The position numbers were made by a program, and so were the translations under genes. From positions 1 through 64,000 of the forward strand of contig NZ_RCNV01000013.1 of the NCBI RefSeq assembly GCF_003667275.1: 64,000 nucleotides of DNA. Reading direction: 5' to 3'. Below, piece by piece: positions 26,473 through 35,538 of the stretch; the stretch's first letter is position 1; each line of letters begins with the position of its first letter. Source of the stretch: Mesonia aquimarina (GTDB taxonomy: Bacteria; Bacteroidota; Bacteroidia; Flavobacteriales; Flavobacteriaceae). Under the pieces are notes generated by a model. That model was not told the origin of the DNA. It searched no databases and saw only the letters and a list, made by a program, of their open reading frames with translations.

Positions 26473-26494
26473 CATTCTTAAATTGAAATTTTAG

Positions 26495-28177
26495 ATGAAA
26501 AAATTAATTTTCCTTGTAAGTGTACTTTTCGTTTTTAGTCAATGTAAAACGCCGGTTGCTGTAGAAAAAAAACAAGAGAATAAAATACAGGATTCTCTAA
26601 TTGTTGTAGCAAAAAAACCGAAGTTAGTAGTTGGTATCGTAGTAGACCAAATGCGTTATGATTATTTAACCCGCTTTTGGGATAATTTTGGTGATGATGG
26701 ATTTAAACGTTTAGTAGAAGAGGGGTTTACTTGTAGAAATAATCATTTTAATTATGTGCCTACCTATACCGGTCCGGGTCACGCTTCAGTTTATTCTGGA
26801 ACTACGCCAGTAGGGCACGGAATTATATCTAACACTTGGTTTGATAAAAAAATAAATAAATCGGTTTATTGCACTGAAGATAATAGTGTAAAAAGTATAG
26901 GTATAGCAAATGAAGCCGGCCAAATGTCTCCAAAGCGAATGATGACAACAAGTATAGCTGATCAAAATAGATTACACACTCAATTTAAAGGGAAAACAAT
27001 TGGGGTTGCCTTAAAAGATAGAGGAGCAATTCTTCCGGCCGGACACACGGCAAACGCAGCATATTGGTTTTACGGGAAAGATCAAGGGAAATTTATAAGC
27101 AGCAGTTTTTATCAAAAAGAACTCCCGGTTTGGGTACAACAATTTAATGCCTCAGAAAAAGCAGATTCTTACTTAAAAAACTGGAATACCTTAAATCCAA
27201 TTGAAAGATATACCGAAAGTGGACAAGATGTTAGTCGCTATGAATTTGGTTTTATAGGAGAAGAAACACCAAGTTTTCCTTATGATTTAAAAAAATTAAG
27301 CAATGAAAATTCAGGTTTTGATATTTTAAAAACAACACCTTTTGGAAATAATTTAACAACCGATTTTGCTTTAACTGCGCTGGAAGAAGAAAATTTAGGA
27401 GCAGATGATTTTACAGATTTCTTGTGCATCAGTTATTCCAGTACAGATTATATAGGTCATAATTTTGGGGTAAATTCTAAAGAAGTTCAGGACGCATATA
27501 TTCGATTAGATCAAGATATTTCTCGTTTGCTTTCTACCTTAGATAAAAAAGTGGGAAAAGGAAATTATACTTTATTTTTAACATCAGATCACGGGGCAGT
27601 GCAGGTTCCTTCTTTTTTAGCAGATCAAAAAATTCCGGCTGGTTATTTTGACGTGGAAGCTTTTCAAAAAGCTGTTACTTCCTTTTTAGGGAAAGAATAT
27701 GGCGTTACCGATTTGGTAAAAAACATTTCTAATAATCAAGTGTTTTTTGATTACGAGCGTTTAGCTGAAGAAAATATCAATAGAACCGATTTAGAAAAAA
27801 ACTTGGCACATTTTATATTGAATTTTTCTCATGTGTCAAAAACAATTACCCGAAGTGCTTTGAAAGAAAGTGAATTTTCTACGGGAACTTTTTCTTTAAT
27901 TCAAAAAGGATTCCATCAAAAAAGAAGTGGAGATGTAGTTTTCATGTTAGATCCCGGTTATATTATTTATCCTGAAAAAGGTTCTACTCACGGAAGTGCT
28001 TTAAATTATGATACGCACGCACCGCTATTATTTTTCGGAAACGGAATTGAGCAAGGAGAAACTTATCAAAAAACTGAAATTACAGATATTGCACCCACAA
28101 TCTCAGCATTATTGGGAATTGCTTTTCCAAATGGCGCAACCGGAAATGTGTTACCTTTTGTATTTAAAAAGGACTAA
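26495..28177 (+). CDS. pafA: PafA-type alkaline phosphatase (periplasmic)
   Basis: Hydrolyses phosphate monoesters outside the cytoplasm; PafA of Flavobacteriia is not inhibited by phosphate. The 560 residues begin with a signal sequence ending FSQC (C17), a possible but non-standard lipobox. Active-site residues can be matched by spacing to the known Elizabethkingia enzyme: D51 (VVDQMRYD), nucleophile T92 in TYTGPGHAS, N113, K174 and R176 in KDRG, and SDHGAVQVP for the later metal ligands. It is monocistronic; its TAA overlaps the TAG of the convergent glycosyltransferase gene. Confidence 0.88.
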   Translation: MKKLIFLVSVLFVFSQCKTPVAVEKKQENKIQDSLIVVAKKPKLVVGIVVDQMRYDYLTRFWDNFGDDGFKRLVEEGFTCRNNHFNYVPTYTGPGHASVYSGTTPVGHGIISNTWFDKKINKSVYCTEDNSVKSIGIANEAGQMSPKRMMTTSIADQNRLHTQFKGKTIGVALKDRGAILPAGHTANAAYWFYGKDQGKFISSSFYQKELPVWVQQFNASEKADSYLKNWNTLNPIERYTESGQDVSRYEFGFIGEETPSFPYDLKKLSNENSGFDILKTTPFGNNLTTDFALTALEEENLGADDFTDFLCISYSSTDYIGHNFGVNSKEVQDAYIRLDQDISRLLSTLDKKVGKGNYTLFLTSDHGAVQVPSFLADQKIPAGYFDVEAFQKAVTSFLGKEYGVTDLVKNISNNQVFFDYERLAEENINRTDLEKNLAHFILNFSHVSKTITRSALKESEFSTGTFSLIQKGFHQKRSGDVVFMLDPGYIIYPEKGSTHGSALNYDTHAPLLFFGNGIEQGETYQKTEITDIAPTISALLGIAFPNGATGNVLPFVFKKD

Positions 28178-29022
28178 AATAATTTCGATTTAATTTTTTT
28201 CCATCGATATTTTCGAATCCATTTTCCTTCTTTTTCATTTACTAAAAAAGGAAGCTTATTTTTTTTCGCCTTAAAATATCCGGTTAAATAATCTTTTACC
28301 AAAGTAGGTTTTTTCTTCAGTAAGGCTAATTTAAGAGAGGCAATTAAAGTAATTAGAAAACCATATCGGAGTTTGTAAAAAGCTTCGCCTTGCTTATATT
28401 TTGAAGAATTATTATAGGTTTCTCCGGTAGCACGAAGATGTTTCACTTTTAAATTTTCATCAGTCTTAACGCTCCAACCGTAAAACTTTGCCAATAATTC
28501 ATCTGCCGTGTCCCAACCCATAGAAGCTTTTAAGCCGCCAATTTGCTGAAAACAATCTTTTCGGTAAGCTTTTAACGCTCCACGAATATGATCTTTATTG
28601 GTTAAGTTTTCAAGTTTCCAATGATCACCAGATTTAATGTAGCAAAACCCGCCAACCATTCCTGTTTTTTTATCTGCTGAAAAATGACTTGCAACTTTTT
28701 CGAGGTAATTTGAAGGGAAAATTAAATCTGCATCAAATTTACATACAACATCATACTGATTATCTAGTTGTTCAAGTCCGTTTAGAAAAGCTTGAACAAC
28801 TTTTCCGCCGGGCAAATGTGTGGGGGTAGAATTGTTATTGAAAAGTTTTACAATTGAATTTTTTTTAGAAAATTCAGTTACTTTTTCAGCGGTTTTATCA
28901 GTAGAATTATCATTTACCACTAAAATTTTTTCGGGTAAATATGTTTGTTCTATTAAAGATTGAAGCGTTTGTTGAATGCTTGCTTCTTCATTATGCGCTG
29001 GAATAATAATATAAAATCGCAT
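28174..29022 (-). CDS. Family 2 glycosyltransferase
   Basis: 282 residues with a GT-A fold: YIIIPAHNEEASIQQTL near 4-20, VVNDNSTDKT near 37-46, and FDADLIFP near 96-103, where DAD is the metal-binding DxD. GW and a lysine-rich tail follow, and there is no clear membrane segment. The ATG at 29022 is chosen, 5 bases after the methyltransferase stop; the longer frame would overlap that gene. It is the third gene of the KAS III-like / methyltransferase / glycosyltransferase set. The sugar and acceptor are unknown, but the neighbours suggest a lipid acceptor. Confidence 0.85.
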   Translation of the reverse strand: MRFYIIIPAHNEEASIQQTLQSLIEQTYLPEKILVVNDNSTDKTAEKVTEFSKKNSIVKLFNNNSTPTHLPGGKVVQAFLNGLEQLDNQYDVVCKFDADLIFPSNYLEKVASHFSADKKTGMVGGFCYIKSGDHWKLENLTNKDHIRGALKAYRKDCFQQIGGLKASMGWDTADELLAKFYGWSVKTDENLKVKHLRATGETYNNSSKYKQGEAFYKLRYGFLITLIASLKLALLKKKPTLVKDYLTGYFKAKKNKLPFLVNEKEGKWIRKYRWKKIKSKLF

Positions 29023-29026
29023 AGAT

Positions 29027-29551
29027 CTACTTTTTCCGCTCTGCGTAAACAATATAATAGCGCGGTGTGAACTTTCTAAGCAATGGGCGAATACCTATTT
29101 TTTTAACAGGGTTTGTCCATTTTTTTTGTGCTTTAATTTCCCAACCGGCTTTTTCTAAAAGCCAGTCAAATTGCCAATCTTCAAACTCATGATAATGCCG
29201 ATCCCATGGATCAGTTTTACTTCGGTATGCAGACGAAAACCATAATTTTAACGGAACACTAGCAACTAATTTGCCGGCTTTAATCTCACTTAAAACATTA
29301 AATGGAGCTAGTAAGTGTTCAAATATTTCAAAAGCAGTAACAACATCTACATTTGCTTTTTGTACAGCTGCAAAATCTAGATCTAAGTCCTCTCCTTGCG
29401 TGTTTTCCACTTCGTACCCGGCGTTAATCATTATTTCGGAAAAAGGGTTTTTTACACCTAAATCTAAAATTTTTTTTGGGGCTGGACTGACTTCTTCTAA
29501 AAATTCTAAGGTGTGTTTATAACGTTTGTTTGGGAAATTATTTTCGTACAA
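29027..29551 (-). CDS. Small class I SAM-dependent methyltransferase
   Basis: 174 residues, shorter than most free-standing methyltransferases. It holds the SAM motif I variant KILDLGVKNPFSE (about 27-39), the acidic GEDLDLDFA strand and DVVTAFEIFEHL near 64-75, so the Rossmann core is present but compact. The start codon is TTG at 29551; no ATG precedes the conserved part. It begins 5 bases after the stop of the KAS III-like gene. The substrate is unknown; operon partners suggest modification of a fatty-acid-derived product or glycan. Confidence 0.75.
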   Translation of the reverse strand: MYENNFPNKRYKHTLEFLEEVSPAPKKILDLGVKNPFSEIMINAGYEVENTQGEDLDLDFAAVQKANVDVVTAFEIFEHLLAPFNVLSEIKAGKLVASVPLKLWFSSAYRSKTDPWDRHYHEFEDWQFDWLLEKAGWEIKAQKKWTNPVKKIGIRPLLRKFTPRYYIVYAERKK

Positions 29552-29556
29552 AATTT

Positions 29557-30618
29557 TTAGTATTGATAAACTAGAGCATTAATATTCATTCCGGCGCCAA
29601 CACTTGCAAAAATAACAACATCTCCTTTTTCTAAGTGTTGACTTTTTATTTTTTTGCTTGTTACCAAGTCAAATAAAGTAGGTAGTGTAGCAACAGAGCT
29701 GTTGCCTAATTCAGCAATGCTCATCGGCATGATATGTTCAGGAGCCGCTTTGTCGAAGAGCTTATAAAAACGCTCACAAATGGCTTGATCCATTTTTTCA
29801 TTAGCTTGATGAATAAAAATCTTTTTCAATTTTTCTATAGGAACGCCACTTTTATCTAAACAACTTTTCATAGCTGTAGGAACGTGCGTTAATGCAAAAT
29901 TGTAGATTTTTCTACCATTCATTTTTATGTAGCGTGTGGGCTGATTAAGCTCTTTATTATAAGATTCTTCAAAAGTTAAATAATATGCTTCATTGCGTGC
30001 GTAAGTAGCCGATTCGAAGGCTAAAATCCCGTCATTTTCTGTGTCGGTTTTTTCAATGATACTAGCACCGGCACCATCACTAAAAATCATACTATCACGA
30101 TCGTGAACATCAACCACACGTGATAAGGTTTCAGCACCAATAACCAAGCATTTTTTTGCCATTCCAGCTTTTATAAATGCTTGTGCTTGGATAACACCCT
30201 CTAGCCAACCGGGACAGCCAAAAACAACATCATAGGCAACACAAGAAGGGTTATTTATTTTCAATTTAAATTTAACACGAGTTGCTAAACTTGGTACGGC
30301 ATCACTTTGGATATTATTGTGTTTTACATCACCAAAATTTTGAGCAACAATAATATAATCTAGATTTTCAGGATCTATCTTGGCGTCTGCGATTGCCCGT
30401 TCTGCAGCGATAGCCGCAAGATCTGAAGTAGTTAATTCTTCATCGGCATAACGGCGTTCTTCTATACCTGTAATGGCCTTAAATTTTTTAATAATCAATT
30501 CATTAGAATCGGGAATAGCACTTCCATCCGGGTTTTTAAATTCGTGGTTTAAAAAATCAGTATTCTTAATACTTTTGGTAGGAATACAACTTCCTATTCC
30601 TGTTATTTTGATAGCCAT
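29557..30618 (-). CDS. 3-oxoacyl-ACP synthase III-like enzyme
   Basis: 353 residues of the thiolase fold with the complete KAS III triad: C135 in VFGCPGW, H270 in IHQAN and N306 in ELGNSS. KAS III enzymes join an acyl-CoA starter to malonyl-ACP. The residues around the cysteine (GCPGW) and the length, greater than housekeeping FabH, suggest a specialised homologue, as used for unusual lipids or pigments. It heads a three-gene minus-strand unit with a methyltransferase and a glycosyltransferase. The product of this set cannot be named from sequence. Confidence 0.85.
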   Translation of the reverse strand: MAIKITGIGSCIPTKSIKNTDFLNHEFKNPDGSAIPDSNELIIKKFKAITGIEERRYADEELTTSDLAAIAAERAIADAKIDPENLDYIIVAQNFGDVKHNNIQSDAVPSLATRVKFKLKINNPSCVAYDVVFGCPGWLEGVIQAQAFIKAGMAKKCLVIGAETLSRVVDVHDRDSMIFSDGAGASIIEKTDTENDGILAFESATYARNEAYYLTFEESYNKELNQPTRYIKMNGRKIYNFALTHVPTAMKSCLDKSGVPIEKLKKIFIHQANEKMDQAICERFYKLFDKAAPEHIMPMSIAELGNSSVATLPTLFDLVTSKKIKSQHLEKGDVVIFASVGAGMNINALVYQY

Positions 30619-30770
30619 ATTTTAGCGTTGATAAATATTTGACAAACTAAGGAATATATTTAAAAAATAGAGGTAAAAGCTTACTTTTATTTCAGAATTG
30701 TTATTCTATTATTTTAAAAGCTTTTATTTGATGAATCAATAAAATAAGATAACAGTTTTTATCATAAATC

Positions 30771-30801
30771 AAAAACCCGAACAGACTTTGTTCGGGTTTT
30801 T
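30771..30801 (-). terminator. Terminator of gcvP (bidirectional shape)
   Basis: A perfect 13-bp stem, AAAAACCCGAACA (30771-30783) with TGTTCGGGTTTTT (30789-30801), and loop GACTT. On the minus strand the U-run is at 30771-30775. It starts 22 bases after the gcvP stop. Confidence 0.9.
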
Positions 30802-30822
30802 TGAGTATATATTAGTTTAAAA

Positions 30823-33672
30823 TTACTCAGAATCCATATATTCTTCAATAGGATCGCAAGTACACATTAAATTTCTGTCACCATAAGCATCATCTACTCG
30901 ACGAACACTTGGCCAAAACTTATTATCGCTAACATAAGGTAATGGAAAAGCAGCCTCTTTTCTAGAATATGGGAAATGCCATTCTTCTGAAGTTAACATT
31001 TCCATAGTATGTGGTGCGTTTTTCAAGAGATTGTTTTCTTGATCTTCAATAGCATCAATTTCTTCTTTAATAGAATTTAACGCATCACAAAAACGATCTA
31101 ATTCAGCTTTGCTTTCACTTTCTGTTGGCTCGATCATCATTGTTCCGGCAACCGGAAAAGAAACAGTAGGAGAGTGGAAACCATAATCAATTAATCGTTT
31201 CGCGATATCTACTACTTCAATGCCTTTTGTTTTAAACGGACGTAAATCTAAAATCATTTCGTGAGCAGCTCTTCCTCGTTCTCCGGAATAAAGTGTTTTG
31301 AAGTGATTGTTAAGGCGTTGTTTAATGTAGTTGGCGTTTAAAATTGCGTGTTCAGTTGCGCTTTTTAATCCTTTAGGGCCTAGCATAGAAATGTAAGCGT
31401 AAGAAATTAAACATACTAAAGAAGAGCCAAACGGAGCAGCAGAAATTGCTGAAATAGGATTAACTCCTCCAGTTTTAATTACTGGGTTTGAAGGTAAAAA
31501 CGGAACTAAATCTTCAGCTACACAAATAGGTCCTACTCCTGGGCCACCACCACCGTGTGGAATAGCAAAAGTTTTATGTAAGTTTAAGTGACAGACATCT
31601 GCTCCAATTTTACCAGGATTAGTTAAGCCAACTTGTGCATTCATATTGGCACCATCCATATAAACTTTACCGCCGTTTTCGTGGATAATTTTTGTGATGT
31701 CTTTAATAGCCGATTCAAAAACGCCGTGCGTAGAAGGATAGGTTACCATTAAAGCTGCTAAATTGTCTTTATGCTTTAAAGCCTTTTCACGTAAATCATC
31801 TACATCAATATTTCCTTTATCGGTAGACTTCGTTACTACAACTTTCATTCCTGCCATTACAGCACTTGCCGGATTGGTTCCGTGTGCCGAAGAAGGAATT
31901 AAGCAAATGTTTCGGTGATTGTCTCCGTTTGCTTCATGGTATTTTTGAATAGCCATTAATCCCGCATATTCTCCTTGTGCACCAGAATTTGGTTGAAGAG
32001 AAGTTGCAGCAAAACCTGTAATTTCAGTAAGCTGATCCTCTAAGCGTTTTAACATTTCTTGATAACCTTGCGCTTGTTCAATCGGTGCAAAAGGGTGAAT
32101 GTTGCCCCATTGCGGGTAACTTAACGGAAGCATTTCTGCTGCCGCGTTTAATTTCATCGTACAAGAACCTAAAGAAATCATGGAATGATTTAATGATAAA
32201 TCTTTACGCTCAAGTTTTTTGATGTAACGCATCAATTCTGTTTCTGAATGATAGCGATTAAAAACCTCATTGGTTAAAAACGGCGTATCTCTTGAAACTG
32301 ATGTGTTATCTAATAAGTTTTTCTCTAAACGAGTTATTTTTATGGATTCTTTTCCGGCAACGTGCGCAAAAACAGCAACGATATTATTTAAATCGTTTAA
32401 GGAAGTAGCTTCATTAATTGAAATGGAAACCGTTTCTGCATCTGGATAGTAAAAGTTAATTTCACTAGCTTCAGCAATTTGTTTTACTTTTTCAGCATCA
32501 GCTTTTACTTGAATCGTATCAAAATAAGTTTCATTAGTTTGATAAAATCCTAGTTTTTCTAAGGCATCGGCAAGTTCTGCCGCAGATTGGTGAACTTTAT
32601 CTGCAATATAAGTTAGTCCATTTGGTCCGTGATAAACCGCGTACATTCCTGCCATAACGGCTAATAAAACTTGTGCGGTACAAATATTTGATGTTGCACG
32701 ATCTCTTTTAATATGTTGTTCGCGCGTTTGTAATGCCATTCTTAAGGCTAAATTACCGTCACGATCTTTTGTTACCCCAATAATTCTACCCGGTACATTT
32801 CTTTTATATTCTTGTTTTGTAGCAAAATAAGCAGCATGTGGTCCTCCATAACCTAATGGAATTCCGAAACGTTGTGTTGTACCAACGACTACATCTACAC
32901 CTAATTCTCCTGGAGCACGTAATTTTACTAAGCTTAAAATATCTGCTGCAACAGCTGTTTTAATTTCGGCGTCTTTTGCTTTTTGAACAAATCCTGCATA
33001 GTCAAATACTTTTCCTGAAGCTCCCGGATATTGTAATAAGGTTCCGAAGAATTCTTCAGAAAAATCAAATTCTTCGTGATTGCCGATAACAAGTTCAATT
33101 CCTAAAGGATTAGCTCTCGTTTGTAAAACAGCTATAGTTTGTGGTAATACTTCTTCAGAAACAAAAAACTTAACTACTTTGTTTTTCTTCTGCGTTCTAT
33201 TTCTTACTGCAAAAAGTAAATTCATTGCTTCTGCAGCTGCTGTAGATTCATCTAGTAGTGAAGCGTTTGCTAATTCTAAACCGGTTAGATCTACAATCAT
33301 GGTCTGGAAATTAACCAAAGCCTCTAACCTACCTTGAGCAATTTCTGCTTGGTAAGGCGTGTAAGCGGTGTACCATCCTGGATTTTCTAATACATTACGC
33401 TGTATGACCGGCGGAGTATTAGAGTTATGATATCCTAAACCAATGTAGGTTTTAAAAACCTTATTTTTAGCTGCAAGTTTGGTAATATGTTCTAAGTATT
33501 CTTGCTCGCTTAAGGCTTCGGGAAGATCAAGCTCTTTTTCAAGTTTAATTCCGTCAGGAAGCGTTTCATAAATAAGTTGGTCTAATGAATCTGCTCCAAT
33601 AGTTTGCAGCATTTCTGAAATGTTTTCAGGTCTCGGACCGATGTGTCGTAACGCAAAAGAATCTGTGTTCAT
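30823..33672 (-). CDS. gcvP: Glycine dehydrogenase (decarboxylating), P protein of the glycine cleavage system
   Basis: Decarboxylates glycine and passes the aminomethyl group to the lipoyl H protein. At 949 residues it is the fused (two-half) P protein. The PLP lysine is K700 in [25 protein letters not shown] starts the N-terminal half; [10 protein letters not shown] opens the second half. It is monocistronic, with a -7 box upstream and a strong terminator. I saw no glycine riboswitch in its 5' region. The gcvH and gcvT genes are not in the window. Confidence 0.97.
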   Translation of the reverse strand: MNTDSFALRHIGPRPENISEMLQTIGADSLDQLIYETLPDGIKLEKELDLPEALSEQEYLEHITKLAAKNKVFKTYIGLGYHNSNTPPVIQRNVLENPGWYTAYTPYQAEIAQGRLEALVNFQTMIVDLTGLELANASLLDESTAAAEAMNLLFAVRNRTQKKNKVVKFFVSEEVLPQTIAVLQTRANPLGIELVIGNHEEFDFSEEFFGTLLQYPGASGKVFDYAGFVQKAKDAEIKTAVAADILSLVKLRAPGELGVDVVVGTTQRFGIPLGYGGPHAAYFATKQEYKRNVPGRIIGVTKDRDGNLALRMALQTREQHIKRDRATSNICTAQVLLAVMAGMYAVYHGPNGLTYIADKVHQSAAELADALEKLGFYQTNETYFDTIQVKADAEKVKQIAEASEINFYYPDAETVSISINEATSLNDLNNIVAVFAHVAGKESIKITRLEKNLLDNTSVSRDTPFLTNEVFNRYHSETELMRYIKKLERKDLSLNHSMISLGSCTMKLNAAAEMLPLSYPQWGNIHPFAPIEQAQGYQEMLKRLEDQLTEITGFAATSLQPNSGAQGEYAGLMAIQKYHEANGDNHRNICLIPSSAHGTNPASAVMAGMKVVVTKSTDKGNIDVDDLREKALKHKDNLAALMVTYPSTHGVFESAIKDITKIIHENGGKVYMDGANMNAQVGLTNPGKIGADVCHLNLHKTFAIPHGGGGPGVGPICVAEDLVPFLPSNPVIKTGGVNPISAISAAPFGSSLVCLISYAYISMLGPKGLKSATEHAILNANYIKQRLNNHFKTLYSGERGRAAHEMILDLRPFKTKGIEVVDIAKRLIDYGFHSPTVSFPVAGTMMIEPTESESKAELDRFCDALNSIKEEIDAIEDQENNLLKNAPHTMEMLTSEEWHFPYSRKEAAFPLPYVSDNKFWPSVRRVDDAYGDRNLMCTCDPIEEYMDSE

Positions 33673-33703
33673 GTAATCTAAAAATTGCTGTGTTTGTGGT
33701 TTG

Positions 33704-33711
33704 CAAAAGTA
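33704..33711 (-). promoter_or_regulatory. Probable -7 element of the gcvP promoter
   Basis: On the minus strand the bases read TACTTTTG, matching TAnnTTTG, 31 bases before the gcvP ATG at 33672. No clear -33 element is visible. Confidence 0.5.
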
Positions 33712-33795
33712 CGATATTTAAGTGAAAAAAAATGTTAAGTTGTTTATTTAAAAATCAGCTTTATTTATGCTTAATTTTCCTAATAAAATTAGCTG

Positions 33796-33803
33796 TATTT
33801 TTG
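33796..33803 (+). promoter_or_regulatory. Probable -7 element before the UbiA-like gene
   Basis: TATTTTTG matches TAnnTTTG and ends only 4 bases before the ATG at 33808, so the transcript would be nearly or fully leaderless if this is the promoter. Confidence 0.4.
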
Positions 33804-33807
33804 TGTG

Positions 33808-34617
33808 ATGAGTAAATTAAAAAAAACACTAATTTTTTATATAAACAGTAGTATTCACGTGGCTTTTGCAATTGCTGCTTTAGCTTGGATTAGTTTTTTA
33901 GAATTAAATATTCCTGTAGATTTTACAATTTTATGTTTTATTTTTTTGAGTTCTATTACCGGTTATAATTTTGTAAAGTACGCCGGTATTGCGAAATTGC
34001 ATCATCAAAGTTTGACAAAAAATTTGCGAATAATTCAATTATTTTCGTTTGCCTGTTTTTTAGTATTGATTTATTTTTCATCGCTTCAAACATTAGATGT
34101 GATTTGGGTGACCAGCATTTTAGGAATATTTACTTTTTTTTATACTGTTCCTTTTTTACCCGATAGAACAAATTTGCGAAGTTTACGTAGTTTAAAAATT
34201 TTTGTTATAGCTTTGGTTTGGGCAGGGACAACAGTTTTACTTCCGGTAGTAAATTTTCAAGAAGTTTTTAATTCAGAAATTGTATTGCTCTTTTTACAAC
34301 GATTTCTTTTTGTAGTTGCGTTAACAATTCCGTTTGAAATAAGAGATGTGGTCTTTGATCGTGCTAATTTAGGAACATTGCCACAATTAACCGGAACCGA
34401 GCAGTCTAAAAAAATCGGCTATGTGCTCTTGTTTTTATTTTTGGGAATAGATTTTTTTTTAGCAGATAATTTTATAAGTACAATTCCAGAAATTCTTACA
34501 GTGATAATTTTGGCGGTGAGCATTTATAAATCTTCAACAAGTCAAAATAGATATTTTTCTGCTTTTTGGGTAGAAGGAATTCCGTTGCTTTGGTTGTTTT
34601 TCGAGTTTCTTCTTTAA
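33808..34617 (+). CDS. UbiA-like polytopic membrane protein with a degenerate first Asp motif
   Basis: 269 residues, seven to eight hydrophobic segments. The second polar loop, FEIRDVVFDRANLGTLPQLTG (start near 175; read as FEIRDVVFDRA then LGTLPQLTG), resembles the second Asp-rich motif of UbiA prenyltransferases, which ends in a D-R-x-x-G-x-x-T-L-P-like string. The first motif (NDxxDxxxD) is not there: the matching place reads NFVKYAGIAKLHH. It may therefore not transfer prenyl groups, or it may bind substrate differently. Start: ATG 33808; a GTG lies one codon upstream. It is monocistronic between gcvP and the sigma factor unit. Function unknown. Confidence 0.65.
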   Translation: MSKLKKTLIFYINSSIHVAFAIAALAWISFLELNIPVDFTILCFIFLSSITGYNFVKYAGIAKLHHQSLTKNLRIIQLFSFACFLVLIYFSSLQTLDVIWVTSILGIFTFFYTVPFLPDRTNLRSLRSLKIFVIALVWAGTTVLLPVVNFQEVFNSEIVLLFLQRFLFVVALTIPFEIRDVVFDRANLGTLPQLTGTEQSKKIGYVLLFLFLGIDFFLADNFISTIPEILTVIILAVSIYKSSTSQNRYFSAFWVEGIPLLWLFFEFLL

Positions 34618-34623
34618 ATAAGC

Positions 34624-34893
34624 TTATTTTCGATTTCTATTTTTATTCAACTCTTCTAAAAAACGATGATGTAATTCATTTTTTTCATTTTTATTAAGCG
34701 AACTAAAATTTGCTTGCTGTAGTAAACTGGTTAGCTTTTTATTTTTTTGCCGATATTTTCTGCAATTATTACAAAGTAAAAGATGAAATAATAATTTAAC
34801 TCGATCCCAGATCGGAGCTTCGTTATATTGGCATTTGTCACAAGTTGCGCTTGCCTTATTACAGCCTGAAGAAGGTTTGTTTTTAGAACTCAT
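34624..34893 (-). CDS. Small soluble zinc anti-sigma-like protein
   Basis: 89 residues with the pattern H37-x3-C41-x2-C44 (HLLLCNNC), the signature of zinc-binding anti-sigma domains. A second cysteine group, C11, C18 and C21, lies before it. There is no membrane segment, so it would act in the cytoplasm, perhaps sensing redox or zinc. It starts 6 bases after the stop of an ECF sigma factor gene, the usual place for the cognate anti-sigma factor. The function is inferred from motif and context; I know of no characterised close homologue. Confidence 0.65.
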   Translation of the reverse strand: MSSKNKPSSGCNKASATCDKCQYNEAPIWDRVKLLFHLLLCNNCRKYRQKNKKLTSLLQQANFSSLNKNEKNELHHRFLEELNKNRNRK

Positions 34894-34899
34894 AAATGC

Positions 34900-35460
34900 T
34901 TATTTCAACCAGTTTTTTTCTAAACACGATGCTAGTGTGGTGCGAGCACGGTGTATAATTACCCAAAGATTAGACGTACTAATATTAAACTCATTACAAA
35001 TAACATCAGTATCAATATTATCAATTGTTTTCATCTTGAAAATTTTGGCATGTTTTTCGTTTAAATTTTCTAAACAATTATAAATGGCCATACCTAATTC
35101 TGAATTGATGAGCTGGTCTTCAGCATTCTTTTCATGGAGGTTGCTTATTTGTTCTTCAAGCCAGTCGCCTTCACGATCGTTTTGAATATAATCAGGTTTT
35201 ATTTCAGCTTGTGCCTTTTTTGAATTGATTTTTCTATAATAATCAATAATTTTGCGTTTTAAAATAGATATTAGCCAAGTGCGCTCGGTTGCTTGTCCTT
35301 TAAAATTTTTCATCGATTTTAAGCCGGCCAAAAATGTTTCAGAAATAAGATCTTTGGCAACCTCACGGTCATTTACCCTGGTTATGGTATAATTAAAAAG
35401 ATAATTTGAATAATTATCTACCCATTTTTCAGGATTGATCTGGTGTTTGCTCGAGGCCAT
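34900..35460 (-). CDS. ECF-type RNA polymerase sigma factor
   Basis: 186 residues. Region 2 is visible as NYSNYLFNYTITRVNDREVAKD (start near 17) with DLISETFLAGL and a WLISILKRKIIDYYR block near 64-78. Region 4 is a helix-turn-helix near 135-180 (NEKHAKIFKM, then DVICNEFNISTSNLWVIIHRAR). It lacks the anti-anti-sigma or extra domains. It is co-transcribed with the zinc anti-sigma-like protein. Its regulon is unknown, and I found no repeat of an ECF-like promoter next to it. Confidence 0.9.
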   Translation of the reverse strand: MASSKHQINPEKWVDNYSNYLFNYTITRVNDREVAKDLISETFLAGLKSMKNFKGQATERTWLISILKRKIIDYYRKINSKKAQAEIKPDYIQNDREGDWLEEQISNLHEKNAEDQLINSELGMAIYNCLENLNEKHAKIFKMKTIDNIDTDVICNEFNISTSNLWVIIHRARTTLASCLEKNWLK

Positions 35461-35538
35461 AATTTAAAAATCTGATTCTCTAAAATTACGAAGAATCCAG
35501 CAGGAAAGGTTTTAGGGAATTGTGAAAAAAAACATAAA

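Noticed and set aside
33673-33804. Possible glycine riboswitch before gcvP
   Set aside because: The region is short and AT-rich with no conserved aptamer-like helices that I could recognise; only a -7 box is supported.
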